A stretch of DNA of 36,450 nucleotides from CAIWHR01 sp039915505. GTDB taxonomy: Bacteria > Pseudomonadota > Gammaproteobacteria > Burkholderiales > Casimicrobiaceae. The stretch lies in the NCBI GenBank assembly GCA_039915505.1, contig JBDSND010000148.1, forward strand, positions 1-36,450. Reading direction: 5' to 3'. The translations under genes were made by a program, and so were the position numbers. Shown piece after piece: positions 1-8,961 of this stretch. The notes beneath the pieces were generated by a model that did not search any database, was not told the origin of the DNA, and worked only from the letters and a program-made list of their open reading frames with translations. How positions within the stretch are numbered: position 1 is the stretch's first letter; each line of letters starts with the position of its first letter.

Positions 1-707
1 ATCAGGACGCTGCCGCTCGCGAGAGTCGCCGGGCGCTCGATCTCGCGCTCGGGAGTGCTCTCTCCTCGCTGGCAGCGCGCGCGGCGGTGAACCTAGCCCG
101 CGTCGCATTTCGCGCGGGCGACGCGGACGCAATCCTGGGCTGGGTGGACATCGCTGCTGCGCACGTCGATGCGGATCCAGGTTCGCGGGCCCGGGTGGAG
201 CACATGCGCGCGTGGGGGCTCTACACCGCGGGCCGGACTGTCGAGGCACTGGCAAGCTTCGGAACGAGCCTGTCCTTGCGCCGCCTCGCCGGCGATGCGG
301 CCGCGATTGCCAACGAGCTCATGAACCTGGGCTCCCTCGCTCTCGAGCGCAAGGATGGGCAGGCGGCGGGACGGTACCTCGCCGAGGCCGCGGCGCTCTG
401 CGAGACGATGGAGTCGGTCTATACCCTCGCTGGGCTGCTGGGGGTCCTTGCCGAACTGGCGTCGGTCAAGGGGCGACACGCAGATGCCGTGGCGCTGATC
501 GGTGCCGCCGAGGCCGTACATCGTGAATGCGGTTTGATGCCAGACCCTGGCGATGATCGAATGGCGGAACGCATTGGTAGCCTGGCGATTGCAGCGCTGG
601 GCGAGGAAGGCATGCGTGCCGCCCGGACGCGGGGTGCCTCCCTCGCGGGGCCGGAGCGCGGTGCCCTGATCGCCGCCGTTGTGACCGGCCCCGATGACCC
701 GCGGTGA
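1..707 (+). CDS. 3' part of a TPR-containing ATPase/regulator-type protein (5' end outside window)
   Basis: The reading frame is open from the first bases of the window (frame starting at base 3) to a TGA at 705-707, so this is the C-terminal ~234 residues of a longer protein. The visible part is Ala- and Leu-rich helical sequence with regularly spaced helix pairs, as in tetratricopeptide or MalT-like sensor regions. The end has the layout seen at the C-terminus of large predicted ATPases that carry an N-terminal SARP, LuxR or cyclase domain: an AAEA helix, then a helix with an ALGE motif and a short charged tail. No catalytic or DNA-binding motif falls inside the window, so the N-terminal domain and function are unknown. 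The first internal ATG-type start, at 87, is unlikely to be the true start because coding character continues upstream of it. Confidence 0.55.
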   Translation, partial: QDAAARESRRALDLALGSALSSLAARAAVNLARVAFRAGDADAILGWVDIAAAHVDADPGSRARVEHMRAWGLYTAGRTVEALASFGTSLSLRRLAGDAAAIANELMNLGSLALERKDGQAAGRYLAEAAALCETMESVYTLAGLLGVLAELASVKGRHADAVALIGAAEAVHRECGLMPDPGDDRMAERIGSLAIAALGEEGMRAARTRGASLAGPERGALIAAVVTGPDDPR

Positions 708-869
708 CGGCGGGCTTTGCCGACGCGGGGTCGCGCCGGCGTGACTTCGTTCCTCGACCCAAGATCTGGTGCGCTATCCTGTCCGCCATGACGAGGCCGC
801 ACCGGCACGCACCCCCAAGCGTGCCAGGTTTGGACATTGCGCGGCCTTCGCGCTCGCCAGGAGACCAGC

Positions 870-2342
870 ATGAACGCACCGCTTTCGCCGGCTCAAATTG
901 TGCGCACCCCGGCGGCGCACTTCATCGCCAATCGCTGGCAGCCCGGTGCGTCCGGCGAGACTTTACCGATGATCGATCCGGCCACCGGCGCCCCTTTTGC
1001 CAGCATTGCCCGCGGTAACGCTGCAGACGTCGACGGGGCGGTGCGTGCGGCCGAGGCGGCCCGCACCGGTGCGTGGGGCCGGCTCTCACCTGCGGAGAAA
1101 GGACGTCTGCTGGCGGCGCTCGGGCGGTCGATCGCCGATCACGCCGAGGAGCTCGCATTGCTCGAGGCTACCGACTGCGGCAAGCCGATGAAGCAGGCGC
1201 GTGCCGATGTCGCTGCCTGCGCACGCTATTTCGAGTTCTACGGCGGCGCCGCCGACAAGCTCACGGGCGAGACGATTCCCTATCCGTCGGGATTCACGGT
1301 GTTGACCTGGCGCGAGCCGCATGGCGTGACCGGTCACGTCATTCCCTGGAACTATCCGTTGCAGATCTTCGGCCGTTCGGTTGGAGGCGCGCTCGCCGCG
1401 GGCAATGCGTGTGTGGTGAAGCCCGCCGAGGACGCGTGCATGTCGTTGCTGCGGGTCGCAGAGCTCGCGGCAGCAACCGGTTTCCCGGAAGGCGCGCTCA
1501 ACCTCGTGACCGGCCTCGGTCGCGAGGCCGGTACGGCCCTGGTCGCCCATCCGGGCGTTCGCCACATTTCCTTCACCGGTTCCCCGGAAACCGGGGCGAC
1601 GGTGGCCCAGGAAGCAGCCAAACGCCATTGCCCGCTGACCCTGGAGCTCGGCGGCAAGGGGGCGCAGGTCGTGTTCGCGGATGCCGATCTCGATGCGGCG
1701 TTGCCGGTGCTTGTTACTGCCATCGTGCAGAACGCCGGCCAGACGTGCTCCGCCGGGAGCCGTCTTCTGGTGGAAGCCTCGCGGTACGAGGAGCTGCTCG
1801 AGCGGCTCGGTGAGCGCTTCGCCGCGTTGCGCGTCGGTCCTCCTTTAGCCGACCTGGATTGCGGTCCGCTCATCCGCGCGTCGCAGCTCGAGCGGGTACG
1901 CGGCTTCCTCGATGAGGCCGAGCGCGCGCAGATCGGTGTCGTTGCACGCGGCACGGTGGCGAACGACGCCGATGCCCGTGGCTACTACGTGCCGCCGCAT
2001 CTGTTGCGCGACGTCCCCGTCGGGGCGCGGCTCGCCCGCGAGGAGGTCTTCGGGCCGGTGCTCGCGGCCATGTCGTTCCGCGACGAGGCGGAGGCGATTT
2101 CGATTGCAAATGGCACGCCGTTCGGACTGGTGGCAGGGGTATGGACCCAGAACGGGGGCCGCCAACTCCGCATGGCGCGCGCCATCGAGAGCGGCCAGGT
2201 GTTCATCAACAACTACGGCGCTGGCGGTGGGGTCGAGCTTCCCTTCGGCGGAGTGAAGCACTCGGGCTACGGCCGCGAGAAAGGCTTCGAGGCCCTGTAC
2301 GGCTTCACCGCCTTGAAAACGGTCGTGCTGCAGCACGGCTGA
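870..2342 (+). CDS. NAD(P)-dependent aldehyde dehydrogenase (ALDH superfamily)
   Basis: This 490-residue protein has the usual length of the ALDH superfamily, whose members oxidise an aldehyde to its acid with NAD(P)+. The Rossmann motif FTGSPETG is at 235-242, the general-base Glu at 259 in LELGGK, and the catalytic Cys at 293 in GQTCSAG. The C-terminal motif LPFGGVKHSGYGRE is typical of betaine-aldehyde and related dehydrogenases. The start at 870 is chosen because AGGAG (859-863) lies six bases upstream; an earlier in-frame start at 837 has no such site. An SDR gene follows after 89 bases on the same strand, so a paired alcohol/aldehyde oxidation step is plausible. The substrate cannot be read from the sequence. 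Confidence 0.93.
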   Translation: MNAPLSPAQIVRTPAAHFIANRWQPGASGETLPMIDPATGAPFASIARGNAADVDGAVRAAEAARTGAWGRLSPAEKGRLLAALGRSIADHAEELALLEATDCGKPMKQARADVAACARYFEFYGGAADKLTGETIPYPSGFTVLTWREPHGVTGHVIPWNYPLQIFGRSVGGALAAGNACVVKPAEDACMSLLRVAELAAATGFPEGALNLVTGLGREAGTALVAHPGVRHISFTGSPETGATVAQEAAKRHCPLTLELGGKGAQVVFADADLDAALPVLVTAIVQNAGQTCSAGSRLLVEASRYEELLERLGERFAALRVGPPLADLDCGPLIRASQLERVRGFLDEAERAQIGVVARGTVANDADARGYYVPPHLLRDVPVGARLAREEVFGPVLAAMSFRDEAEAISIANGTPFGLVAGVWTQNGGRQLRMARAIESGQVFINNYGAGGGVELPFGGVKHSGYGREKGFEALYGFTALKTVVLQHG

Positions 2343-2431
2343 ACGCGGCCCGGCCGCCACGATCCCAGACGCGAACTCGCTCGATCCGGCACGCGTTCGC
2401 ACCCCTTGCTCCCAACTCACCTCACACACCC

Positions 2432-3187
2432 ATGAGACTCGAAGGCAAGATCGCAATCGTGACAGGTGCCGGCTCTGGATTCGGCGAGGGCATCGCCAAG
2501 CGCTACGCCCAGGAAGGCGCGCGGGTGATGGTGAACGACATCAACGCCGCGGGTGGGACGCGGGTGGTGCAGGAGATCGAGCAATCGGGGGGCATGGCGA
2601 AGTTCTGCGCCGGCGACGTCGGCAACGACGCCGATGTGGCGCGACTGATGGCGCAGACGCTCGACGCCTTCGGTGGGCTGCACGTCATCGTCAACAATGC
2701 CGGCACCACCCATCGAAACCAGCCGATGCTCGACGTCGCCGAGAGCGAGTTCGACCGCATCTACCGCGTCAACGTCAAGAGCCTTTTCCTCACCGCGCGC
2801 CACGCCGTCCCGCATTTCCGGCGCCAGAAGCAGGGCGCGTTCATCACCATTGCCTCGACTGCGGGCGTCCGACCGCGACCAGGGCTCACCTGGTACAACG
2901 GCAGCAAGGGCGCGGCCATCGTCACCAGTCGCTCCATGGCGGCCGAGCTCGCGCCCGACAACATTCGGGTCAACGTGATCAATCCGGTGGCCGGGGAGAC
3001 CGCGATGCTCGGGGAGTTCATGGGCGAGGACACACCGGCGATGCGGGCAAAGTTCATCGCCACCAGTCCCATGGGGCGGCTCTCTCTGCCCTCCGACATC
3101 GCCACCGCGGCGGTGTTTTTCGCGTCCGACGAAGCTGGTTTCATCACTGGCACGTGTCTCGAGGTCGACGGCGGTCGTTGCGTCTAG
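2432..3187 (+). CDS. Classical SDR family oxidoreductase
   Basis: This 251-residue protein has the length of classical short-chain dehydrogenases, which use NAD(P)(H) to interconvert alcohols and ketones. The cofactor motif TGAGSGFG is at 11-18, an acidic NDIN stretch after the second strand (35-38) favours NAD(H) over NADP(H), NNAG is at 88-91, and the catalytic set is Asn114, Ser142, Tyr155 and Lys159. The C-terminus ends in the usual TGTCLEVDGG motif. The start at 2432 gives the standard N-terminus; no strong Shine-Dalgarno is visible, so co-expression with the upstream aldehyde dehydrogenase is likely. It resembles glucose 1-dehydrogenase or 3-oxoacyl-ACP reductase types in databases, but the substrate is not determined. 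Confidence 0.92.
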   Translation: MRLEGKIAIVTGAGSGFGEGIAKRYAQEGARVMVNDINAAGGTRVVQEIEQSGGMAKFCAGDVGNDADVARLMAQTLDAFGGLHVIVNNAGTTHRNQPMLDVAESEFDRIYRVNVKSLFLTARHAVPHFRRQKQGAFITIASTAGVRPRPGLTWYNGSKGAAIVTSRSMAAELAPDNIRVNVINPVAGETAMLGEFMGEDTPAMRAKFIATSPMGRLSLPSDIATAAVFFASDEAGFITGTCLEVDGGRCV

Positions 3188-3354
3188 TTCCCGTGCCCGT
3201 AGCGCCGCCCGGGCGGTCGCCGCTTCCGCGTACGGCGTCGACGCTCGTTGGTGGCGGATGACGTCCGGGCGCATTGCGCGGCGCGTGCTGCGGAACACGA
3301 TTCTCCATTCGTGACGCCAGTCCACGACGCGTGGCGACGGGCGGATCGCAGACC

Positions 3355-4554
3355 ATGCTGAACCCACGCCAGCCGGCCATGACCGTGCTGCTCGGGGCGC
3401 TCATCGCGATGGCCCCGCTGGTGATGGACATTTATCTCGCGTCAATGCCGTCGATGACGGTAGCGCTGGCCACAACGCCTGCCGAAGTGCAGCTCACTCT
3501 GTCGCTGTACATGTACGGGTGGGGCATCGCGCAGCTCTTCACCGGACCGCTATCCGACCGGTTCGGTCGCCGCCCGCTGCTCGTGGTGGGATTGATCGCC
3601 TTTACCCTGGCGTCCGTGACGTGCGCGGCGGCAACTAGTATCGACGCCTTGATCGCGGCGCGCGTCGGCCAGGCGATGTCAATGGCCGTGGTCGGGATCG
3701 TCCCGCGCGCCGTGGTGCGCGATCTCTATAGCGGCAACGACGCTGCGCACGTGTTGTCGCTGATGGGCATGGTGCTCGGCATCGCGCCGATCGTCGCGCC
3801 ATTGCTGGGCAGTCACCTGCACGCCTGGTTCGGATGGCAGGCGAACTTCGTCTTCGTGGCAGCCTACGGTGCCCTGGCACTTGGATGTGTCGTCCTCGCC
3901 CTGCCCGAAACTCTGCGACAGCGCGACCCGCACGCCCTCGATCCACGCCGCATGGTCGAAAACTACGCAACCGTGCTGCGCTCGCGCAAGTTCGTCGGCT
4001 ACCTTCTCGTCGCGTCGTTTACCTCGAGCGGGTTGTTCGCCTTCCTGGCGGGCAGCGCGTTCGTCTTCGTAGCCGTGCTCGGACGCAGCGAGCAGGACTT
4101 CGGCCTGCTGTTCGGCTCGGTGATGCTCGGTAGCCTCTCCGGCGCGACCCTCGGCAGTCGGCTCGTGCGGCGCTGGGGTATCGACCGCATGATCGGCCGC
4201 GCGACGAAGGTGATGGTCGTGGCTGGAGCGTTGCTTGCGCTGCTCGCGTGGGCGAGGGTCGCGTCGCCGTGGGCAGTAGTGGTGCCGATGTTCTTTTACG
4301 TTGGCGCGTTGATGATGACCCTGCCGCAGGCGATGGCGGGTGGCCTGACGCCGTTTCCAACGATCGCCGGCAGCGCCGCATCGTTGCTGTCGTTCATCCA
4401 GTTCCTGGTGGCCTCCAGTGCTGCGCTGATCGTGGGCTTGAGCTTCGATGGCACGGCACGGCCGATGGCGACGGTGATCGCGCTGTCAGGACTGCTCGCC
4501 TACCTGGCGTTTCGCTTCCTCGTACGCACCGGCCCAGCCTATCCCACGACGTGA
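3355..4554 (+). CDS. MFS drug-resistance-type transporter, Bcr/CflA (DHA1) family
   Basis: The 399-residue protein has about 12 hydrophobic segments, as in proton-coupled exporters of the major facilitator superfamily. The N-terminal region has the Bcr/CflA layout: PLVMDIYLASMP in the first helix, then the motif A loop GPLSDRFGRRP between helices 2 and 3, then the RVGQA...VPRAVVRDLY segment characteristic of Bcr. A start at 3355 is preferred because it places the first helix about 10 residues in; the frame is open upstream to 3274, but that extension is Arg-rich and non-hydrophobic. The gene converges with the CoA-transferase on the other strand, with only seven bases between the stop codons. 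The exported substrate is unknown. Confidence 0.9.
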   Translation: MLNPRQPAMTVLLGALIAMAPLVMDIYLASMPSMTVALATTPAEVQLTLSLYMYGWGIAQLFTGPLSDRFGRRPLLVVGLIAFTLASVTCAAATSIDALIAARVGQAMSMAVVGIVPRAVVRDLYSGNDAAHVLSLMGMVLGIAPIVAPLLGSHLHAWFGWQANFVFVAAYGALALGCVVLALPETLRQRDPHALDPRRMVENYATVLRSRKFVGYLLVASFTSSGLFAFLAGSAFVFVAVLGRSEQDFGLLFGSVMLGSLSGATLGSRLVRRWGIDRMIGRATKVMVVAGALLALLAWARVASPWAVVVPMFFYVGALMMTLPQAMAGGLTPFPTIAGSAASLLSFIQFLVASSAALIVGLSFDGTARPMATVIALSGLLAYLAFRFLVRTGPAYPTT

Positions 4555-4561
4555 GCGGGGG

Positions 4562-5761
4562 TCAGATGACGCCTTGGTGGCGCAGGACAGCGATCGCGGC
4601 CGCGTCGTAGCCCAGGGAGTCGAGCACGGCGTCGGTATGCTCGCCCAGCGCCGGACCGCCTGACGCGAAGTCGCCGGGCGTCGCCGACAGCCGCGGCACG
4701 ACCCCCGGCACCTTGAGGCGCGAGCCGTCGACGAGCTCGATCTCGCGGATCATGGCACGCGCCGCGTAGTGCGGATCGGCGGCGATGTCGGCAATGGAAT
4801 AGATCTTCGACGTTGGCACACTCGCGGCCTCCATCGTCGCCAGCACCTCTGTCGGTGGCCGCGCGCCGGTCCACTGCTCGATCTCCTGGTCGAGCCATGC
4901 CTGCCGGCCCGCACGGCCGTCGTTGTGGGCGAGCCCTGCATCGTCGGCGAGATCCTGCCGACCCATCGCCAAACACAGGCGGCGAAAGATCGAGTCGCCG
5001 TTGGCAGCGATCAGCACGTAGGTGCCGTCGGCGCAGCGATAGGCCGACGTCGGGGCGATGCCGGGCAGGATCGAGCCGGTGCGCTCCCGCACGACCCCGA
5101 ACGCATCGAACTCGGGCAGCAAGGATTCCATCACGGAGAACACCGACTCGAACAGGGCGACGTCGACGACTTGGCCACGACCAGTCTTGCGGCGTGCTTC
5201 GAGTGCCATCATGGCGCCGATCACGCCATACAGGGCCGAGAGCGTGTCACCGATAGACACCCCGACGCGCGACGGCGGGCGGTCCGGCGTGCCGGTGACG
5301 TAGCGCAGGCCGCCCATGGCCTCGCCGATCACGCCGAAGCCGGGTCGTTCGCGGTACGGACCGCTCTGGCCGTAGCCGGAGATGCGTACCATGATGAGCC
5401 CCGGGGATTCCGCGGCGAGGCTTTCATAGCCCATGCCCCAACCCTCGAGCGTGCCGGGCCGGAAGTTCTCGACCACGATGTCCGAACGCAGCGCCAGCGC
5501 CCGGGCGATCCGCTGGCCCTCGGGATTGCGCAGGTCGAGAGTCACCGACTGCTTGCCGCGCGACTGCACGTGCCACCACAGCGACGTGCCGTCCTTCATG
5601 TGGCGCCACTTGCGCAGCGGATCGCCTTCGCCTGGAGGCTCGATCTTGACGACCTCCGCGCCGAACTCGGCGAGCAGCTTGGCGCAGAACGGACCGGCGA
5701 TGAGCGCGCCCATCTCGAGGACGCGCAGTCCGGCGAGCGGTCGAATCGATGGCTGGTTCAT
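4562..5761 (-). CDS. CaiB/BaiF (class III) CoA-transferase
   Basis: The 399-residue protein belongs to the class III CoA-transferases, which move CoA between carboxylic acids through an aspartyl-CoA anhydride. Signature features are the N-terminal RVLEMGALIAGPFC segment, FGAEVVKIEPP, the VENFRPG motif near residue 98, GYGQSGP near 130-135, and the candidate catalytic Asp172 in SIGDTLSALYG. The ATG at 5761 is used because the protein then starts just before the conserved core; the longer frame to 5914 overlaps the TRAP permease gene. It lies 11 bases behind the large TRAP permease gene in the same direction, so it is probably the last gene of that operon and activates the imported acid to its CoA ester. 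Which acid is unknown. Confidence 0.93.
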   Translation of the reverse strand: MNQPSIRPLAGLRVLEMGALIAGPFCAKLLAEFGAEVVKIEPPGEGDPLRKWRHMKDGTSLWWHVQSRGKQSVTLDLRNPEGQRIARALALRSDIVVENFRPGTLEGWGMGYESLAAESPGLIMVRISGYGQSGPYRERPGFGVIGEAMGGLRYVTGTPDRPPSRVGVSIGDTLSALYGVIGAMMALEARRKTGRGQVVDVALFESVFSVMESLLPEFDAFGVVRERTGSILPGIAPTSAYRCADGTYVLIAANGDSIFRRLCLAMGRQDLADDAGLAHNDGRAGRQAWLDQEIEQWTGARPPTEVLATMEAASVPTSKIYSIADIAADPHYAARAMIREIELVDGSRLKVPGVVPRLSATPGDFASGGPALGEHTDAVLDSLGYDAAAIAVLRHQGVI

Positions 5762-5772
5762 GGCAGCTGTCT

Positions 5773-7050
5773 CTAGCGATGGTAGATGAAATCGCGCAGC
5801 CCCATCGATACGAAGGGAACGTAGGTGATGATCACGAGGCAGGCCACGATGACCAGCACGAACGGCAGCAGCCGCATGACGATCTGGTCCACCGAAATGC
5901 GCGCCACGGCGCATGCCGCGAACAGGTTGACCCCGAACGGCGGGGTGATCATGCCTAACGCCAGGTTCACCACCATCACGATGCCGAAGTGCACCGGATC
6001 GATACCAAAATGCTGGGCGACCGGCGCAAGGATGGGGGCGAGCACGATGATCGATGCCGACGTCTCGATGAACATTCCGACGAGGAACAGCGCGACGTTG
6101 ACCCCGAGCAGGAACAGGGCGGGGGTCTGCAGCCAGTCGACCAGTACCGCACCGATCCGATCGGGCACGCCGGCCCGGGTGATGAGATAGCTGAAGAGGC
6201 CGGCGTTGGCGATGATGAACATGATCACGGCCGACGAGATGACGGTCTTGCGCAGCACCGCCGGGAGATCGGCGATCCGGGTCTCCCGATAGATCAGCAC
6301 GCCGATGATGAGGGCATAGAACACCGCCGCGACCGACGCCTCGGTCGGGGTGAACACCCCGCCGTAGATCCCGCCCAGGATGATGACCGGCATCAGCAGG
6401 GCAAAGCCGGCCTTGCGGGTGGCCGTGACGATCGGCAGGCGGCCCTCGCGGTCCTGCTTGCCGTAGCCGCGAATGCGCGCCCAGATCAGGACGAACCCCA
6501 TCAGCGCACCGCTGATGAGGAGACCGGGGCCGAAGCCCGCGATGAAGAGTTCGCCGATGGAGACTTCGGCCGATACCCCGTAGAGAATCAATGGAATGGA
6601 CGGAGGGATGATCACCCCGAGCTCGGCGGACGTAGCCTGCAGCGCGGCCGCATACGACAGCGGATAGCCGTGCTTGACCAGAGCCGGGATCAGGATCGCG
6701 CCGATCGCGAAGGTGGTCGCCACGCTCGAGCCTGAGACGGCCGCGAAGATCATGCAGGTCAGCACGCAGGTCGCGGCGAGTCCGCCCTGCACGCCACCGA
6801 CCAGCGACTTGGCGAACTCGACCAGGCGCGAGGAAATGCCTCCAGACTCCATCAGGTTGCCGGCGAGGATGAAGAAGGGAATCGCGGCCAGCGGAAATTT
6901 ATTGATCGCGCCGAACATCTCCTTGACGATGGTCAGGAGATTGAGTTTCGCCTCGACCGCCCCGACGATGCTGGCGATGCCGATCGCGACGGCGATCGAG
7001 ATGCTGCCCGCGAAGCAAAGCAGCATGGCGAGGAACATCGTGCTCGGCAT
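5773..7050 (-). CDS. dctM: TRAP transporter large permease (DctM type)
   Basis: The protein has 425 residues, the usual size for the large membrane subunit of tripartite ATP-independent periplasmic transporters, which drive solute uptake with a sodium gradient. It is hydrophobic throughout with about 11-12 membrane segments. DctM hallmarks are PLAAIPFFILAGNLM, the GSSVATTFAIG segment, the ELGVIIPPSIPLI loop and MITPPFGVNLF near the C-terminus. It begins 12 bases after the small-permease stop and ends 11 bases before the CoA-transferase, so it sits inside a four-gene operon. The gene symbol is used in the family sense only; it does not imply C4-dicarboxylate as substrate. Confidence 0.95.
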   Translation of the reverse strand: MPSTMFLAMLLCFAGSISIAVAIGIASIVGAVEAKLNLLTIVKEMFGAINKFPLAAIPFFILAGNLMESGGISSRLVEFAKSLVGGVQGGLAATCVLTCMIFAAVSGSSVATTFAIGAILIPALVKHGYPLSYAAALQATSAELGVIIPPSIPLILYGVSAEVSIGELFIAGFGPGLLISGALMGFVLIWARIRGYGKQDREGRLPIVTATRKAGFALLMPVIILGGIYGGVFTPTEASVAAVFYALIIGVLIYRETRIADLPAVLRKTVISSAVIMFIIANAGLFSYLITRAGVPDRIGAVLVDWLQTPALFLLGVNVALFLVGMFIETSASIIVLAPILAPVAQHFGIDPVHFGIVMVVNLALGMITPPFGVNLFAACAVARISVDQIVMRLLPFVLVIVACLVIITYVPFVSMGLRDFIYHR

Positions 7051-7062
7051 GGCAAGGCGGCG

Positions 7063-7551
7063 CTAAGTCGCGGTCTCGAGCTCGTGACGACGGGGATCGA
7101 TCAGACAGGCGATCACGCCGAACGCGCAGAAGATGCCGCCGACCGGCACCGCGAGATACGCCCAGGTCATCGAGAACGACTCGAGCCCGCTGATGGTCTG
7201 CACCCGGGCGCGCCACGCGTAGTCGATGCCGTAGCGGATCATGAAGCCGATCAGTACCAGCGCGGCCATGGCGGCGATCCACTCCAGCGTGCGCTTGCCG
7301 CGCACCCCCGACTTGCGATGCAGGACGTCGACCGCAACCATCGCCCCTTGGCGGAAGGCGGCCGGCGCGCCCATGAACACCATCCAGATCAGCGCAAAGC
7401 GAATCAAGACCTCCGACCATTCCGCGGGCTGCTGCAGAACGAACCGCGCCACAATCTGGTAGAGCCCGAGCGACGCTGCGATCACCAGCATGGCGCACGC
7501 CACCCACAACGAGAACGCGGTCATGCGGCGCTCGAGATCGAGGAAGCTCAT
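7063..7551 (-). CDS. dctQ: TRAP transporter small permease (DctQ type)
   Basis: The 162-residue protein has four predicted membrane helices at about 11-31, 46-64, 89-109 and 128-150. The conserved EWSEVLIRFALIW stretch spanning the start of helix 2 is typical of DctQ subunits. This subunit links the binding protein to the large permease in TRAP transporters. The ATG at 7551 is chosen because it places the first helix near residue 11; the longer frame to 7650 adds an Arg-rich, non-hydrophobic leader. The gene is separated from the upstream binding-protein gene by 192 bases that hold a hairpin, and is closely followed by dctM. Confidence 0.92.
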   Translation of the reverse strand: MSFLDLERRMTAFSLWVACAMLVIAASLGLYQIVARFVLQQPAEWSEVLIRFALIWMVFMGAPAAFRQGAMVAVDVLHRKSGVRGKRTLEWIAAMAALVLIGFMIRYGIDYAWRARVQTISGLESFSMTWAYLAVPVGGIFCAFGVIACLIDPRRHELETAT

Positions 7552-7706
7552 GGCAGTGCGGCTCGGCGCAGCGGGACGACAACGCGACAGGCCCCAGCAA
7601 AGCCGCGCGGCGCGACCCACTGAAGGCAGGCGGCCATGGCGACAGCGCATTTGCGCCCGCGGCCGTGCCGCAACGACGCGCGCGTGCCAGAGAGGCAGAG
7701 GACTCT

Positions 7707-7736
7707 CGCCGCGCGGAACTGCATCATGGCGCGGCG
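7707..7736 (-). terminator. Intercistronic hairpin between dctP and dctQ
   Basis: An 8-bp perfect GC stem (CGCCGCGC at 7707-7714 with GCGCGGCG at 7729-7736) encloses a 14-base loop, starting seven bases beyond the dctP stop codon in the direction of transcription. There is no T-run. It probably works as a partial terminator or 3'-end stabiliser, letting the binding protein be made in excess over the permeases. This role is inferred from position. Confidence 0.45.
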
Positions 7737-7743
7737 CGGCGCG

Positions 7744-8730
7744 CTACTTGAAATTGCGGATGCGGTCGATGTTCGGTTGACCGAACTTCTTGCCGAACTC
7801 GGCGTAGGTCGGTCCGAGCGTGGCTTGGAAGCGCGCCTTGTCGAGCGATTCGGTGACGGTCATGCCCTTGGAGCGCAGATCCGCCACGGCTTTTTTCTCG
7901 TCCTCGTCCACCCGCGCCCGGTTGGCCTTGACGCCTTCTTTGGCGGCTTCCAGGAAAGCCTGCTTGTCGGCCGGCAAGAGCTTGTCCCAAGCAGCCTTGT
8001 TCATCAGGAAAAGCGCCGGGGAATACACGTGGCCAGTGAGAGACAGATACTTCTGCACTTGGTCGAGCTTGGCCGCGGTAATCACCGAAAGCGGATTTTC
8101 CTGGCCGTCGACGGTGCCCTGCTGAAGGGCGGTGAACACCTCGGTGAAGGCCATCGGGGTAGGAATGATCCCGAACGCCTTGTACGCCTGGATGTGCACC
8201 GGGTTTTCCATGGTTCGCATCTTGAGTCCCTTGAGGTCCTCGGGGACGGCAACTGCGTGCTTGCTGTTGGTCATGTGGCGAAAACCGTTTTCGGCCCACG
8301 CCAGCGCCACGATGCCCTTGGCGGGAAACTTCTGCAGGAGATCCTGGCCGATGGGCCCATCGAGCACGGCACGGGCATGGCCGTAGTCGCGGAAGAGGAA
8401 GGGGATGTCCAGGATCGCGACATCGGGCACGAAGTTCGGCACTGGCCCGGTCGAGGTAAAGGTGAGTTCCTGGGTGCCGAGCTGCACTGCCTCGACGGAT
8501 TCGCGCTCCGCCCCGAGCGAACCGGAATAGAACGGTTGGATCTTGTAGCGCCCGTTGGTACGCTTCTCGACCTCCTTCGCGAAGGTGTCGATCGCCACGC
8601 CCTGATGGGAATTTTGAGCGAGGGAAATGTTGATCTTCATGGTGGTCTGCGCCGCGGCGGGTCCCACGCTTAGGCATGCGGCAAGCGCGCCGGCGACGAC
8701 GGTAGTGATCAAGGAAGGCACAAAACGCAT
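7744..8730 (-). CDS. dctP: TRAP transporter substrate-binding protein (DctP type)
   Basis: The 328-residue protein has a Sec signal peptide (hydrophobic core about residues 5-22, likely cleavage near residue 27 after an AAA stretch) and a full DctP-type periplasmic binding domain. Family features are the GVAIDTFAKEVEKRTNGRYK N-terminal helix, the LKMRT segment whose Arg normally pairs with the substrate carboxylate, and QQGTVDGQENP. The ATG at 8730 is preceded by AGGAG at 8738-8742 with seven bases spacing, which decides the start against the much longer open frame to 9144. It is the first gene of the TRAP/CoA-transferase operon. The conserved Arg suggests a carboxylate ligand; its identity is unknown. 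Confidence 0.94.
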   Translation of the reverse strand: MRFVPSLITTVVAGALAACLSVGPAAAQTTMKINISLAQNSHQGVAIDTFAKEVEKRTNGRYKIQPFYSGSLGAERESVEAVQLGTQELTFTSTGPVPNFVPDVAILDIPFLFRDYGHARAVLDGPIGQDLLQKFPAKGIVALAWAENGFRHMTNSKHAVAVPEDLKGLKMRTMENPVHIQAYKAFGIIPTPMAFTEVFTALQQGTVDGQENPLSVITAAKLDQVQKYLSLTGHVYSPALFLMNKAAWDKLLPADKQAFLEAAKEGVKANRARVDEDEKKAVADLRSKGMTVTESLDKARFQATLGPTYAEFGKKFGQPNIDRIRNFK

Positions 8731-8784
8731 GACGAATCTCCTGTTCGAGGCTGCACAAGGCTCCAGGGCGTCGCATTCTAAGGA

Positions 8785-8800
8785 ACAGTTCCCGGACTGT
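8785..8800. promoter_or_regulatory. Inverted repeat ACAGT-N6-ACTGT, candidate operator before dctP
   Basis: A perfect 5-bp inverted repeat with a 6-base centre lies 55-70 bases upstream of the dctP start. It overlaps a weak minus-strand -10-like TATACA (plus-strand 8798-8803). The position suits a repressor site for the TRAP operon, but no regulator gene is adjacent and the match could be chance. Confidence 0.3.
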
Positions 8801-8900
8801 ATAGCGTGGATGCCTGGAATTTGACTGGACATGTGCGCGGAGTGGCATCGAACCCACCGGGTGGCAGCCGACCCCTGGCGCCACGGCAACGCCGCGGGTG

Positions 8901-8909
8901 TGAAATAAT
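8901..8909 (+). promoter_or_regulatory. Extended -10 promoter element before glcD
   Basis: TGAAATAAT has the form TGn followed by a five-of-six match to TATAAT, an extended -10 element that can work without a good -35. No convincing -35 is seen upstream. It lies 53 bases before the glcD ATG in an otherwise very GC-rich stretch. Confidence 0.4.
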
Positions 8910-8961
8910 GGCTGTCAGGGGCGCGCCATGACCGCAGGCCGCGCGGCGCACGCCGACTCCC

